A stretch of 64,000 nucleotides of DNA from Paractinoplanes bogorensis (GTDB lineage: Bacteria > Actinomycetota > Actinomycetes > Mycobacteriales > Micromonosporaceae), in assembly GCF_018829635.1 (NCBI RefSeq), contig NZ_JAHKKG010000005.1:124001-188000 (forward strand), in the 5' to 3' direction. The notes beneath the pieces are model-generated. The model made no database searches. It had not been told where the DNA came from and saw nothing but the letters and a program-made list of their open reading frames with translations. The translations under genes were made by a program, and so were the position numbers. Each line of letters opens with the position of its first letter. The stretch's first letter is position 1. This document shows positions 10,203-19,608 of the stretch, in pieces.

Positions 10203-10802
10203 GTGAACCTGTCCCGATACGTGCTCCGGACCGTCGCCTTCGGCGTGCTCTACCTGCTGGCCACGGTCGCCGGGCTCGCCACGACCGCGTCCGTCTCGGG
10301 TGTCCGCGTCCTCTGGCCCGCCGCCGTCGCCGGCGCGCTCTGGCTGGTCGCCCAGGCCCGGTTCGGCCGCCGCAACCTCGACGTGATCGCGCTCAGCGTG
10401 CTCGCGGTGCTCGCGCCCGGCCAGAGCCACGACTTCCTGAGCTCGGTGGTGCAGGCGGTACCCCAGGTGGTGCCGGCGCTGCTGTTCGCGTGGCTGTTCG
10501 ACCGCTGGCTGCCCGGCTACTGGCTGGGGCACGGTGACCGGTTCCGTCGCACCGGTCCCGCCCTGGCTCGCGTGGCCGGGGCCGCCGCGGTGGCCGCCCT
10601 GGCCGGGGCCGTGCTGCAGAAGGTCGTCGACACTGACCTGGCGGCGGTCGAGGTCGGCTATCTGTTCCTGCGGGACGCCACGGCGGTGCTGCTCGGTGTG
10701 CTGGTTGTTCGTTCCGTACGGCGTCGCCCGCCGTCTTTCTCTACACCGCCGCCGTCCGACCCTCCGTCCACCGGGCGGCCCGGTCTGACGCTGGTCAAAT
10801 AG
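10203..10802 (+). CDS. MASE1-like membrane protein, stand-alone
   Basis: 199 residues, with about six hydrophobic segments. The sequence (RYVLRTVAFGVLYLLATVAG ... VRVLWPAAVAGALWL) resembles the MASE1-type sensory membrane module that usually sits at the N-terminus of histidine kinases or GGDEF/EAL proteins, but here no signalling domain follows: the helices end in a basic, proline-rich 35-residue tail. I start at GTG 10203, about 7 bases after TTGAGG; an earlier GTG (10161) would add a polar 14-residue leader. The 3' end overlaps the convergent acetyltransferase gene by 8 bases. It could be a truncated sensor. Confidence 0.65.
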   Translation: MNLSRYVLRTVAFGVLYLLATVAGLATTASVSGVRVLWPAAVAGALWLVAQARFGRRNLDVIALSVLAVLAPGQSHDFLSSVVQAVPQVVPALLFAWLFDRWLPGYWLGHGDRFRRTGPALARVAGAAAVAALAGAVLQKVVDTDLAAVEVGYLFLRDATAVLLGVLVVRSVRRRPPSFSTPPPSDPPSTGRPGLTLVK

Positions 10803-11556
10803 CCGCGAAGACCGACCAGTTCTCGGCGAGCTGGAAACCCATCTGTTCGTAGAGCGGCATCCCGGCCTCGCTCGAATGCAGGAACGCGGTGCGCGCGCCG
10901 GCCCGGTAGCCGTCGGCCAGCACGGCTGCGGTGGCCTGGCGGCCGTAGCCCTTGCGGCGGAAGGCCGGCGGCACGGCGACGTTGAAGACCCCGACCATGT
11001 CGCCGGTGATCACCCCGAACGCGGTGGCGACCGGAACCCCGTCCGCCTCGACGACGTAACCGCTCATGCCGGGCGCCTCGAGCACGGCGGCGTCGGCGAA
11101 AACCGCGAACAGCGGCTCGGGGCCTTCGAACCCGGCGGCCAGCGTCCGCTGATAGGGGATGCTGCCGGTGCCCGTGACACGCTGGACGCCGGGCACCCCG
11201 GCCGCGTCGTCCGGGGTCAGCCCACGCAGCATGAGCGGCATGGACTCCCGCTTGGCCAGGCCGTGGTCGTCGGCCACGGCGACGACCTCCGGGTCGACGG
11301 CATCGCCGCGCACCTTGATCGTCCACGGCACCTCGCGCAGACGCGGCGAGTCGGACAGCTCCGAGATCTCGTCCACGCACGGGGTGCGGCTGATCGAGGC
11401 GATACCGTTCAGCGACGCGAACGGGACACCCGTCACGATCACGGCGGTGCCGGCGGCGGTCTGCTCGAAGAAGCCGGTCGGCTGCGTGCCGCCCAGCCGT
11501 CGGAGGGAGTCCAGCCAGCCGTGCGAGGCGGCGTCGGCGGCGTTCGCGAGGTTCAC
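10795..11556 (-). CDS. GNAT family N-acetyltransferase
   Basis: 253 residues. The C-terminal half carries the GNAT acetyl-CoA site: beta-4 strand VGVFNVAVPPAFR, then RRKGYGRQATAAVLADG (the R/Q-x-x-G-x-G/A loop, about residues 199-215), and a beta-6/7 end with YEQMGFQLAENWSVF. The N-terminal 110 residues resemble the second, non-catalytic lobe of actinobacterial two-lobe GNAT proteins. Substrate cannot be inferred. It reads divergently from the NTF2-like gene with a 40-base spacer and converges with the membrane protein gene. Confidence 0.85.
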   Translation of the reverse strand: MNLANAADAASHGWLDSLRRLGGTQPTGFFEQTAAGTAVIVTGVPFASLNGIASISRTPCVDEISELSDSPRLREVPWTIKVRGDAVDPEVVAVADDHGLAKRESMPLMLRGLTPDDAAGVPGVQRVTGTGSIPYQRTLAAGFEGPEPLFAVFADAAVLEAPGMSGYVVEADGVPVATAFGVITGDMVGVFNVAVPPAFRRKGYGRQATAAVLADGYRAGARTAFLHSSEAGMPLYEQMGFQLAENWSVFAAI

Positions 11557-11596
11557 TGGATCAATCTACTGGCTTGCCTTCGGAAGGACAGTTGTG

Positions 11597-11917
11597 ATGG
11601 ACCAGCTCGACGAGCCGATTCAGCGCCTGCTCGATGTGTCCAACGCCGGCGACACCGCGGCGTTCCTGGCCGCCTTCACCCCCGACGGCGTGGTCGACGA
11701 CTGGGGACGCGAGTTCCGGGGTGCTTCGGCGATCCGGGGCTGGAGCGACAACGAGTTCATCGGGAAGCAGGTCAGCCTGGAGGTCGTCTCCGTCTCGCGC
11801 GCCGGCGATGAGACCACCGTGCTGGCGACGGTGGGCGGCAACGGCTTCAACGGCCCGAGCCACTTCACGTTCCAGGTCGAGGGAGACCGGGTGTCCCGCA
11901 TGACGATCCGGGAGTGA
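11597..11917 (+). CDS. NTF2-like/SnoaL-like small protein
   Basis: 106 residues with the pattern of a cone-shaped NTF2-like fold: N-terminal helix LDEPIQRLLDVSNAGDTAAFLAAF, then TPDGVVDDWGREFRGASAIRGW, a pattern shared with polyketide-cyclase-like and ketosteroid-isomerase-like proteins, and four beta strands to the C-terminus. The ATG at 11597 follows GGAAGGA by 8 bases, an unusually strong site. It could bind or isomerise a small hydrophobic molecule; no catalytic residue can be assigned with confidence. Confidence 0.78.
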   Translation: MDQLDEPIQRLLDVSNAGDTAAFLAAFTPDGVVDDWGREFRGASAIRGWSDNEFIGKQVSLEVVSVSRAGDETTVLATVGGNGFNGPSHFTFQVEGDRVSRMTIRE

Positions 11918-11966
11918 TTCCGTTCCGGCGGGCAACCTTTGCCGCTCTCGCCGCCACTGGACTTCT

Positions 11967-12929
11967 ATGCGGAAACTTCTTCTGGTCGGCGTCACCGTCG
12001 TGCTGGCTAGTGTCTTCGGGGTCAGCGCGGCCGACGCGGCCACCTATCCGAACCCGGGCACGGTCACCGGGTCGACGTGGGCGCACGACCCGACGATCGT
12101 GAAACGGCCGACCGGCGGATACCTGCTCGCGACCACCGGCGCCGGCATCACGCTCAAGACGTCGAACGACCGGATCGCGTTTGCCGACGCCGGGCGGGCC
12201 TTCCCCAACGGCACGTCGTGGGCCAACCCCTACACCAACGGCGACGCCAACCTGTGGGCGCCGGACGTCTCCTACCGCGGCGGCAAGTACGTCATGTACT
12301 ACTCGGCCTCGTCGTTCGGCTCCAGCCGATCGGCGATCTTCCTGGCCACCAGCACCACCGGGGCGGCCGGTTCGTGGACCAACCAGGGCCTGGTCATCGA
12401 GAGCACGGCGTCGAGCAACTGGAACGCCATCGACCCCAACCTGACGGTCACCGCGTCGGGGGAGTGGTGGCTGAGCCTCGGCTCGTTCTGGAGCGGCATC
12501 AAGCTGGTCAAGCTCAACCCGTCAACCGGCAAACGGGCCGACAGCAGCATGGTCAACCTGGCCGAGCGGTTCGTGAACAGCAAGTCGGTCGAGGCGCCGT
12601 TCATCTATGCGCACGGCGGTTACTACTACCTGTTCGTGGCGTTCGACTTCTGCTGCCGCGGCGCGTCGAGCACCTACCGCGTGATGGTCGGGCGGTCCAA
12701 GTCGATCACCGGCCCGTACGTCGATCAGGCCGGGACAGCCATGACGGCCGGCGGCGGCACCGAGATCCTGGCCGGTCACGACAGCATCCACGGTCCGGGT
12801 CATCCGGCCGTCTTCACCGACGGCAGCCAGGACGTGCTGGTGTACCACTACTACACGAATGCCGGCGACGCTCGCCTGGGCATCAACCTGCTGGGCTGGT
12901 CATCATCGGCCTGGCCGTACGTGTACTGA
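11967..12929 (+). CDS. Secreted GH43 endo-arabinanase-like glycosidase
   Basis: 320 residues beginning with a Sec signal (MRKLLLVGVTVVLASVFGVSAADA, cleavage near 24). The mature enzyme has the five-bladed propeller pattern of glycoside hydrolase family 43 arabinanases, with the three expected acidic residues in sequence order: Asp in WAHDPTIVK (general base), Asp in WNAIDPNL (pKa modulator) and Glu in KSVEAPFIY (general acid). A late HDSIHGPGHPA segment supplies the conserved metal-side histidines. The likely role is cutting alpha-1,5-arabinan outside the cell, releasing oligomers whose arabinose could enter through the transporter at the window start. The ribosome site is weak. Confidence 0.88.
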   Translation: MRKLLLVGVTVVLASVFGVSAADAATYPNPGTVTGSTWAHDPTIVKRPTGGYLLATTGAGITLKTSNDRIAFADAGRAFPNGTSWANPYTNGDANLWAPDVSYRGGKYVMYYSASSFGSSRSAIFLATSTTGAAGSWTNQGLVIESTASSNWNAIDPNLTVTASGEWWLSLGSFWSGIKLVKLNPSTGKRADSSMVNLAERFVNSKSVEAPFIYAHGGYYYLFVAFDFCCRGASSTYRVMVGRSKSITGPYVDQAGTAMTAGGGTEILAGHDSIHGPGHPAVFTDGSQDVLVYHYYTNAGDARLGINLLGWSSSAWPYVY

Positions 12930-13143
12930 CACTCGCCCTTTGCTCCTTTCCCTCTGCGCTCGAACGGGACGCCGGCTGATCAGAGGCGAGAAAATCGGGT
13001 GGACAGTCTCTTGAGGCACCGGACACCATGATCGGCGTTGGGACGGTCCGAACAGAGCACATGCCCCTGCAGACAAGTGACGGCAGACGCCTCCTGGGCT
13101 CACCCCAGCGACGTCTTCGCACCCGTCAAGAGGAGCATTTTCA

Positions 13144-14376
13144 GTGCTGGGCCAATACCGCCAACTGTTCTCGGCGAAGGGCAGTGCGGCATTCACCCTC
13201 GCCGGAATTGTCGCCCGGTACCCCATGGGGATGTACGGGGTAAGCATTCTGCTTCTCATTTTCGATACCAGCGGGTCCTACGCCACAGCCGGCCTGGTGG
13301 CGGCGATCGGCCTCATCGCCATGACTGTCTGCACGCCTATGGTGGGACGGCTCGTGGACCGTTACGGGCAGGCACGGGTCGCCGTGCCGGCCACGGTGAT
13401 ATCGGTCGTCGCGTGCACCGGCACCGTGCTCTGCGCTCAGTACGGAGCACCGGCATGGGCGATCTACGTCACCTACGCCTTCTCGGCCACCAGCCCGTTC
13501 GTGGGGACCATGGCCCGGGCCCGGTGGCTTCGCATCTACCGCGATCAACCGGACATGATGCACACCGCGAACTCGTTCGAGCGCGTCGTGGACGAGATCG
13601 TCTTCATCACCGGGCCCGCTGCGGCCGGACTGCTGTGCGGGGCGATCGGCCCGGCTGCCGGTTTGTACGCCGCGAATGCCCTGCTCCTGATCGGGACCCT
13701 GCTGTTCGCCGCGCAGCGCGCGACCGAGCCGGCCCCGGTCGTGATCGAGGAGGGCCAGAAGCGCGGCCGGCTGATGGTGCCCCACATCGCTTCCACCATG
13801 GCCTTCTTCCCCATCTTGGGCATCGCTATAGGCGCCATGGAACTGGCCACGGTCACCTACGTCTCCTTACACAGTTCCCGGTCGCACTCCGGCATCTTCC
13901 TGGCCCTGATCGGGTTCGGCGCCTGCCTGTCCGGTCTGTTCTACGGCACGCTCAAGCTCAAGGGCGACATCCGCCGTCGCACCCTCGCGGTCACCGCCAT
14001 CCTGTGCGCCTGCCTCTTGCCCGTCCCCCTGCTCATCGGCGGCAATCTGGTGCTGTTCGGACTGTGGACGTTCCTCGTCGGCGCGGCCAACGCGCCGACC
14101 ATGATCACGACTCTGGGTCTGTTGCAGGAGCTGACCCCGGAGGAACGCATGAACGAGGGTATGTCCATCGTGGACGGAAGCCTCATGGGCGGTCAGGCCA
14201 TCGGGTTGTCAGCCGCTGGAGCGATCGCCACCTACCGGGGCGGAACACTCGGCTTCCTGATCGTGTCCGCCGCGGGGCTGCTGACGCTGATCAACGCGGG
14301 AGTCGGCGCGCGTTGGTGGCCGGCCGGCAAGACCGCGCCGGTCTTGGTGTCCATGGAAAAGTCGGCCGCCGACTGA
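13144..14376 (+). CDS. MFS transporter
   Basis: 410 residues, around twelve hydrophobic helices, starting LGQYRQLFSAKGSAAFTLAG. The DRYGQARV loop between helices 2 and 3 is the family's signature motif A, and the topology matches single-component drug or metabolite exporters found beside actinomycete regulators. GTG start with AAGAGGAG at 13128-13134. Codon 242 is the rare leucine codon TTA (13867-13869), so translation may depend on the bldA-type tRNA and thus be developmentally timed. Base composition is a little lower in GC than its neighbours, which would fit recent acquisition. Substrate unknown. Confidence 0.87.
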   Translation: MLGQYRQLFSAKGSAAFTLAGIVARYPMGMYGVSILLLIFDTSGSYATAGLVAAIGLIAMTVCTPMVGRLVDRYGQARVAVPATVISVVACTGTVLCAQYGAPAWAIYVTYAFSATSPFVGTMARARWLRIYRDQPDMMHTANSFERVVDEIVFITGPAAAGLLCGAIGPAAGLYAANALLLIGTLLFAAQRATEPAPVVIEEGQKRGRLMVPHIASTMAFFPILGIAIGAMELATVTYVSLHSSRSHSGIFLALIGFGACLSGLFYGTLKLKGDIRRRTLAVTAILCACLLPVPLLIGGNLVLFGLWTFLVGAANAPTMITTLGLLQELTPEERMNEGMSIVDGSLMGGQAIGLSAAGAIATYRGGTLGFLIVSAAGLLTLINAGVGARWWPAGKTAPVLVSMEKSAAD

Positions 14377-14620
14377 CACACGGCCCACCAGGCGCCGGCG
14401 CTGACGATGCAGAACCCGATAACCGAGCCGGATCTCCACAACTCGCGCTACGAAAATCCTGCCAGAGCCGCACTACTGCACAGGTCGCCGCACAATGACC
14501 GTTTGCCACATGCCGGACGACAGTGATCAGACCGGCATGACGCTGAGACAGCTTCTGGCGCCTTGCGTGGCGGAAGACCGATCACTCTGTGCGGGACAGA
14601 CCCGGTCGTGCGTCTGCTGG

Positions 14621-15616
14621 TTACTCGGTGGGGAGCAGGCCGGCGATCAGGTTTGCGGCTGGGGCTGGGCGGGCTGCGCGGAAGCCGGTGCCGGCCCACA
14701 GGTTGAGGGCCTCGGGGTCGCCGGCGCGCGCGGCGGCGGCCCGGATCGGGGCCGTCAGGTGGTGTACGGCTGGGTAGCCGATCGGTGCGGTCGGCGTATA
14801 AGTGCTGGTGAAGCGGTTGTTCAGGGCTCGGGCGGGCTGGCCGGTGAACGCCCGGGTGACGATCGTGCCGGTTGCGCGGGTGGACTGCATGAAGTCGCGC
14901 TGGGCGGGGCGGGTGCCGGCCTCGTCGGCCAGCAGGAAATAGGTGCCGCACTGCACGGCGATGGCCCCGGCGTCTAGGAAGCGGGCTACGGCGGCGGCCG
15001 AGGCTGTTCCGCCTGCGGCCACCAAGGGGATGTCGGCCCTGATCGTGGCCAGGACGTCCAGGGCTGAGACGTCGCCGCGGTAGGACCCGGGTGATGTTGT
15101 CGCTGAGTGGCCGCCGGCGTTGCCGCCCTGCACGATCAGGGCGTCGGGGGCGGCGGCCAGGGCTCGGGCGGCCTCGTCGGCGTTCGTCACGGTGATCAGC
15201 ACTCGGGATCCGGCCTGCGGGAGGGCGGTCACCACGGTGCGGTCCGGGACGCCGAAGGTGAAGCTGACCAGCGGGACCGCATAGGTGACGGCCAGGTCGA
15301 CCTTTGCCGCAAAGTGGTCGTCGTCGTGCAGGCGCAGAGGTGGCAGTTCGACGTCGTAGCGGTCGGTCTCGGTCTGCAGCAGCGAACGGTAGCGCTCCAG
15401 TGCGGCCACATCGGGTGGGGGTGGGCCGGGGACGAAGATGTTCAAGCCGTACGGACCGTGAACGGCACGCAACTCGTCCTCGACGGCTTCCGGCGATTTA
15501 TAACCGGCGGCCAAGAATCCGGTCGCTCCCGATGCGGTGGCCGCATTGACGAGCGCGGGGGTGGACGGGCCGCCGGCCATCGGGGCGACGATGACGGGGC
15601 GGAGCAGGTCGAGCAT
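14621..15616 (-). CDS. Nitronate monooxygenase-like FMN protein
   Basis: 331-residue TIM-barrel flavoprotein of the 2-nitropropane dioxygenase/nitronate monooxygenase family. The N-terminal VIVAPMAGGPSTPALVNAA binds FMN phosphate, the QGGNAGGHSAT segment (about residues 163-173) carries the catalytic histidine after the double glycine, and LVAAGGTASAAAVARFLDAGA with VQCGTYFLLADEA forms the second phosphate loop. It probably oxidises toxic nitronates such as propionate-3-nitronate; some relatives are enoyl reductases. ATG start at 15616 with AGGG at about -8. The 244 bases to the MFS gene on its 3' side hold nothing I recognise. Confidence 0.85.
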   Translation of the reverse strand: MLDLLRPVIVAPMAGGPSTPALVNAATASGATGFLAAGYKSPEAVEDELRAVHGPYGLNIFVPGPPPPDVAALERYRSLLQTETDRYDVELPPLRLHDDDHFAAKVDLAVTYAVPLVSFTFGVPDRTVVTALPQAGSRVLITVTNADEAARALAAAPDALIVQGGNAGGHSATTSPGSYRGDVSALDVLATIRADIPLVAAGGTASAAAVARFLDAGAIAVQCGTYFLLADEAGTRPAQRDFMQSTRATGTIVTRAFTGQPARALNNRFTSTYTPTAPIGYPAVHHLTAPIRAAAARAGDPEALNLWAGTGFRAARPAPAANLIAGLLPTE

Positions 15617-15755
15617 GAGTCGACCCTACGGGGTTGGAAAGCCTGACCACCGGGAACATCCCGGCGCTCGCGCTACGGCCGTTCCCCGCGCGGTGGCCGC
15701 GCGAGCCTCGGGTTCAGGGTTGGTGCGGTTGGTGCGACGACGTGGCGTACGGGAA

Positions 15756-16343
15756 TCAGGGTTTTCTCAAGATGGCAGTGATCAGGTCGGTGACCGGGCC
15801 GATCAGATCCTCGCGGCCGGCCGAGCCGAGCGGCTCGAGTCTGGTGTTGGAGCGCAGCAGCGCGATGCCGAGCGAGGCGGCGATGGTGACCTGGGCGCGG
15901 AGCAGCAGTTCGTCGTCGCCCTCGGTCCAGCCGGCGAGGGAGGCGAGTTTTTCGGCGAAGGTGCGCAGCATCCCGACCCGGATCTCGTCGGCGCGGGCGT
16001 CGCCGGAGGAGCGCAGCAGCAGCACCAGATGGCGCGGGAAGCCGTCGGAGTCGATGCCGGCGAGTTGTTCGACGATGCGTTCGGCGACCTCGTCGAGGCG
16101 GGCGCCGCCGGCCGTGCGGCGCATCTCGTCGACCGAACTGGTCAGGCAGGCCTCGAACAGGCCCTCCTTGGAGCTGAAGTAGCGGCTGATCAGCGCCACG
16201 TTGACCCCGGCGTCGTCGGCGATGTCGCGGACGGTCGTGGCCGCGTAGCCGTCGCTGGCGAACCGGTGCCGGGCGGCGTCGAGCAGCAGCTGCCGGGTGC
16301 GGGTGGCGTCGCGGCGCTTGATCGGGGCGGAGCTGGATGTCAC
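15756..16343 (-). CDS. TetR family transcriptional regulator
   Basis: 195 residues from the GTG at 16343, which starts the protein just before the N-terminal DNA-binding domain (RTRQLLLDAARHRFASDGYAATTVRDIADDAGVNVALISRYFSSKEGLF): a textbook TetR HTH. A longer open frame upstream would be antisense to the neighbouring gene and is not used. The C-terminal ligand domain has a pattern close to actinobacterial TetR_C proteins (LVLLLRSSGDARADEIR). It is divergent from trpB2 with a 111-base gap, so it may control itself and that gene, or the flavoprotein gene 139 bases downstream on the same strand. Confidence 0.88.
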   Translation of the reverse strand: MTSSSAPIKRRDATRTRQLLLDAARHRFASDGYAATTVRDIADDAGVNVALISRYFSSKEGLFEACLTSSVDEMRRTAGGARLDEVAERIVEQLAGIDSDGFPRHLVLLLRSSGDARADEIRVGMLRTFAEKLASLAGWTEGDDELLLRAQVTIAASLGIALLRSNTRLEPLGSAGREDLIGPVTDLITAILRKP

Positions 16344-16454
16344 CCGACCAGCGTAACGGCCTTCCGTCGGATGTAAACGCCTGTTGACTAATTTCTCACC
16401 GGCGGCCGGGTGAGCATCTCGCCATTCGCCCGGCGCATGGCCGATGATCGGGCG

Positions 16455-17819
16455 ATGAGCGATGACGCCGCTACGAAGATTCCGCTGTCCGAGTCGGAGA
16501 TGCCCCGCAGCTGGTACAACATCGTGCCGGACCTGCCCAGCCCGCCCCCGCCGGTGCTGCATCCGGGAACCCTGCAGCCGATCGGGCCGCAGGATCTCGC
16601 GCCGCTGTTCCCGATGTCGCTGATCGAGCAGGAGGTGACCGACGAGCGGTTCGTGACCATTCCCGAAGAGGTGCTCGACGTCTATCGACTGTGGCGGCCG
16701 TCGCCGCTGTATCGCGCCCACCGGCTCGAGAAGGCGCTCGGCACCCCGGCGAAGATCTATTACAAGTACGAGGGGGTGTCACCGGCCGGGTCGCACAAAC
16801 CGAACACCGCGGTGCCGCAGGCGTACTACAACGCAGCGGCCGGGATCCGCCGGCTCACCACCGAGACCGGTGCCGGGCAGTGGGGGACGGCTCTTGCTTT
16901 CGCGGCCGGCCAGTTCGGACTCGAGTGCGAGATCTGGCAGGTGCGGGCCTCGTACGACCAGAAGCCGTACCGCAAAATCATGATCGAGACGTTCGGCGGC
17001 ACCATCCACCCGTCGCCGTCGGAGCTGACCGCCGCCGGTCGCAAGATCCTGGCCGACGACCCGGACTCGCCCGGCTCGCTCGGCATCGCGATCAGTGAGG
17101 CGGTCGAGGTCGCCGCGCAGCATCCGGACACGAATTATGCGCTCGGCAGCGTGCTCAACCACGTCTTGATGCACCAGACGGTGATCGGCGAAGAGGCGTT
17201 GCTGCAGTTGGCCAAGGTCGGCGCCGTCCCCGACGTGATCGTCGGCTGCACCGGCGGCGGGTCGAACTTCGCCGGGCTGGCCTTCCCGTTCCTGCGCGAG
17301 AAGCTGTCCGGCCGGATGGCGCCGGTCATCCGCGCGGTCGAGCCGGCGTCGTGCCCGTCGCTGACCAAGGGCGTCTACGCGTACGACTTCGGCGACACGG
17401 CCGGCATGACGCCCCTGATGAAGATGCACACACTGGGCCACGACTTCATCCCCGACCCGATCCACGCCGGGGGCCTGCGCTACCACGGCATGGCGCCGCT
17501 GATCTCGCACGTCTACGAGCTGGGCCTGATCGAGGCGGTGGCCAAGACGCAGCGCGAGTGCTTCGAGGCGGGGGTGACGTTCGCCCGCTCGGAGGGCATC
17601 ATTCCTGCGCCGGAGCCGACTCATGCGCTGGCCGCATGCATCGAGGAAGCGTTGCGCTGCAAGGAGACCGGCGAGTCCAAAGTGATCCTGACCGCGTTGT
17701 GCGGACACGGGCACCTGGACCTGCCGGCGTACGGAAAGTTCCTGTCGGGCGACATGGTGGACCATTCGCTGTCGGCGGAGGCGGTGTCGGAGGCGCTGAC
17801 CAAGTTGCCCGCGGTCTGA
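16455..17819 (+). CDS. trpB2: TrpB2-type tryptophan synthase beta-like enzyme
   Basis: PLP-dependent enzyme of 454 residues. It shows the TrpB2 hallmarks: N-terminal extension with [18 protein letters not shown], the PLP lysine in [15 protein letters not shown], the substrate loop [13 protein letters not shown], the phosphate-binding [11 protein letters not shown], and a C-terminal [18 protein letters not shown]. TrpB2 proteins condense indole and serine without needing the classical alpha subunit; no trpA or other trp gene is in the window, so this is an orphan copy, possibly scavenging indole. I use the ATG at 16455; an in-frame ATG at 16437 is also possible and neither has a strong ribosome site. 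Confidence 0.88.
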   Translation: MSDDAATKIPLSESEMPRSWYNIVPDLPSPPPPVLHPGTLQPIGPQDLAPLFPMSLIEQEVTDERFVTIPEEVLDVYRLWRPSPLYRAHRLEKALGTPAKIYYKYEGVSPAGSHKPNTAVPQAYYNAAAGIRRLTTETGAGQWGTALAFAAGQFGLECEIWQVRASYDQKPYRKIMIETFGGTIHPSPSELTAAGRKILADDPDSPGSLGIAISEAVEVAAQHPDTNYALGSVLNHVLMHQTVIGEEALLQLAKVGAVPDVIVGCTGGGSNFAGLAFPFLREKLSGRMAPVIRAVEPASCPSLTKGVYAYDFGDTAGMTPLMKMHTLGHDFIPDPIHAGGLRYHGMAPLISHVYELGLIEAVAKTQRECFEAGVTFARSEGIIPAPEPTHALAACIEEALRCKETGESKVILTALCGHGHLDLPAYGKFLSGDMVDHSLSAEAVSEALTKLPAV

Positions 17820-17867
17820 CGAGGTCGAGCACCCGGTCCGTGGCGTGGGGCACCCGTCGGTGGCGCG

Positions 17868-18530
17868 TCAATCGTCAGGCGTTGACCACCGGCGGGCTGT
17901 CTCGTCGTCTGATCGGGCGGCCAGAACACCGTCGCCGCGCGGGGCCGTGGCGGGCAGGCCCCAGACGGTGTCCACGCTGATCGCCCGAGCGACGGCCAGG
18001 GCCGAGCACTCGTAGAAGAACTCGAAGTTGTCGTCGTCGTCCAGGTCGGCGACCGGGGGTTCGAGTCCGAGGCGGGTGAGCCACTCCAGCTCGATCGGGA
18101 GGGACTCGCCGATCGGCGTCACCGCGGACTGGTCGGCGCACAGCCGTACGGTCTCGCCGTCGCGGGCGATCATCCAGCCGTTTCCGTCGTTCTGCGAACC
18201 GAAATAGAAGGCGTGGGCCTCGCCGAAGGCAACGCTGAGACGCTCGACCAGGGCTCGTGCATCCGGGGCGCGCCGGGCGTTGAACGCGTCGCACCAGGGA
18301 CCTATGACCGCGGTCCAACCGTCGATCGGCGGCGTCACGAAGACGAGACTGATCGTCTCGTCGTGTTCGTGGGCAAGCGCGTTGATGATCTCGCCGGCTT
18401 CGTCGAAGCTCGATCGGCGCAGGAGTTCCAGGCCGAGCGCCGACAGCACGCCGGCCCGGTCGGTTGTGGGCACGCACATCCAGTAGTTCCAGCAGGCGTC
18501 GATGCCGCCCGTCCACTCGAGCGTCTCCAT
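17868..18530 (-). CDS. Hypothetical acidic protein
   Basis: 220 residues, soluble, acidic, and rich in aromatic residues (WTGGIDACWNYWMCV at the start). I do not recognise the family. The C-terminal third contains LDDDDNFEFFYECSALAVARAIS, a mixed acidic/aromatic stretch. Its ATG overlaps the stop of the LacI repressor by one base (TGATG), so it is made with the repressor and may be functionally tied to it, or just be transcribed along. Codon usage is normal for the region, so it is a real gene. Confidence 0.72.
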   Translation of the reverse strand: METLEWTGGIDACWNYWMCVPTTDRAGVLSALGLELLRRSSFDEAGEIINALAHEHDETISLVFVTPPIDGWTAVIGPWCDAFNARRAPDARALVERLSVAFGEAHAFYFGSQNDGNGWMIARDGETVRLCADQSAVTPIGESLPIELEWLTRLGLEPPVADLDDDDNFEFFYECSALAVARAISVDTVWGLPATAPRGDGVLAARSDDETARRWSTPDD

Positions 18531-19555
18531 CAGGCGGACTGGCGCCAGACCACGGGGGAGTCGAGCAGCACGCCCGACTCGACCGGGTCGCCGGCGATCT
18601 GGCGCAGCACCGACTCGGCGGCGTTGCGTCCTATGTCGCGGGCAGGCTGGTGGACCGTCGACAGTGGTGGCTGGGTGCGCAGAGCCCAGGAACTGTCGTC
18701 GAATCCGACCAGGCCCACGTCTTCGGGGACGCGGCGGCCGGCCTCGCGCAACGTCTCCAGAGCGCCGGCGGCAACGGCGTCCGACGCGGCGAAAACGCCG
18801 TCCAGGGCGGGCTCCCGGTCGAGCAGGGCGCGCATGCCTTTGACGCCGTACGCGTAGTCGTAGAGCGGCACGTCGACCACCAGCGTGGGGTCGAACAGAT
18901 CACCCAGGGCCTGCTGGAATCCGGCCAGGCGGTCGGCGCCGGAGTCGCGGTCGAGCGCGGCCGCGATCATGCCGACCCGGGTGCGGCCGGTGGCCAGCAG
19001 GCGCTCGGTGATCGCCCGGGACGACCCGATGTTGTCGATGCCGACGAACGGGATGCTGCGATCGAGGTCGGGCGGGTGTCCGACGAACGTGGCGGGCAGC
19101 TTGATCTCGGCGATCAGCCGGGTGATCGGGTCGTGCGAGCGGGCCGACACGATGATCGCCCCGTCGACGAAGCCGCCGCTCAGGTAGCGCCCGACCCGCT
19201 GCATGTCGCGGTCGGAGTCGATCACCAGGCTGACCATCTGGTGGTCGGCCAGCGACAGCACCGCGTTGGCGCCCAGCATGATGGCGCCGATGTTGGGGTC
19301 TTCCAGCAGCAGTGAGTGGGGTTCGAGGGCGAGGAAGCCGACGGCCTGGGAGCGCTGGCGGGCCAGGTTGCTCGCGGCGCGGTTGGGCACGTAGCCGACC
19401 TCGGCGATGGCGGCCTCGATGGCGGCGCGGGCGTCGGTCGACACGTAGCCGCCGTTGAGCACGCGGTTGACCGTGCCCCGGGACACGCCGGCGGCCGCGG
19501 CCACGTCATGCACGGTGGCGCGGCGCGGTTTTCTGGTCCCGGTCACGGCACACAC
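18530..19555 (-). CDS. LacI family repressor of the galactoside locus
   Basis: 341 residues. The N-terminal HTH (RATVHDVAAAAGVSRGTVNRVLNGGYVSTDARAAIEAAI) and hinge (GYVPNRAASNLARQRS) are canonical, followed by the sugar-binding core with VVDVPLYDYAYGVKGMRALL, GVFAASDAVAAGALETLREAG and LVGFDDSSWALRTQPPLSTV. I favour the GTG at 19555, with GAGGG about 7 bases upstream, over the inner GTG at 19546 or a far-upstream start. It is divergent from the GH42 gene, and two matching palindromes sit in the 131-base gap, so it most likely represses the GH42-GH36 operon and is released by galactose or a galactoside. Confidence 0.9.
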   Translation of the reverse strand: MCAVTGTRKPRRATVHDVAAAAGVSRGTVNRVLNGGYVSTDARAAIEAAIAEVGYVPNRAASNLARQRSQAVGFLALEPHSLLLEDPNIGAIMLGANAVLSLADHQMVSLVIDSDRDMQRVGRYLSGGFVDGAIIVSARSHDPITRLIAEIKLPATFVGHPPDLDRSIPFVGIDNIGSSRAITERLLATGRTRVGMIAAALDRDSGADRLAGFQQALGDLFDPTLVVDVPLYDYAYGVKGMRALLDREPALDGVFAASDAVAAGALETLREAGRRVPEDVGLVGFDDSSWALRTQPPLSTVHQPARDIGRNAAESVLRQIAGDPVESGVLLDSPVVWRQSA

Positions 19556-19608
19556 TGTAAGGCCCTCGGGCGAAGTCGGGTATTGACCGGCCGACAACGC
19601 CGTGCCAG

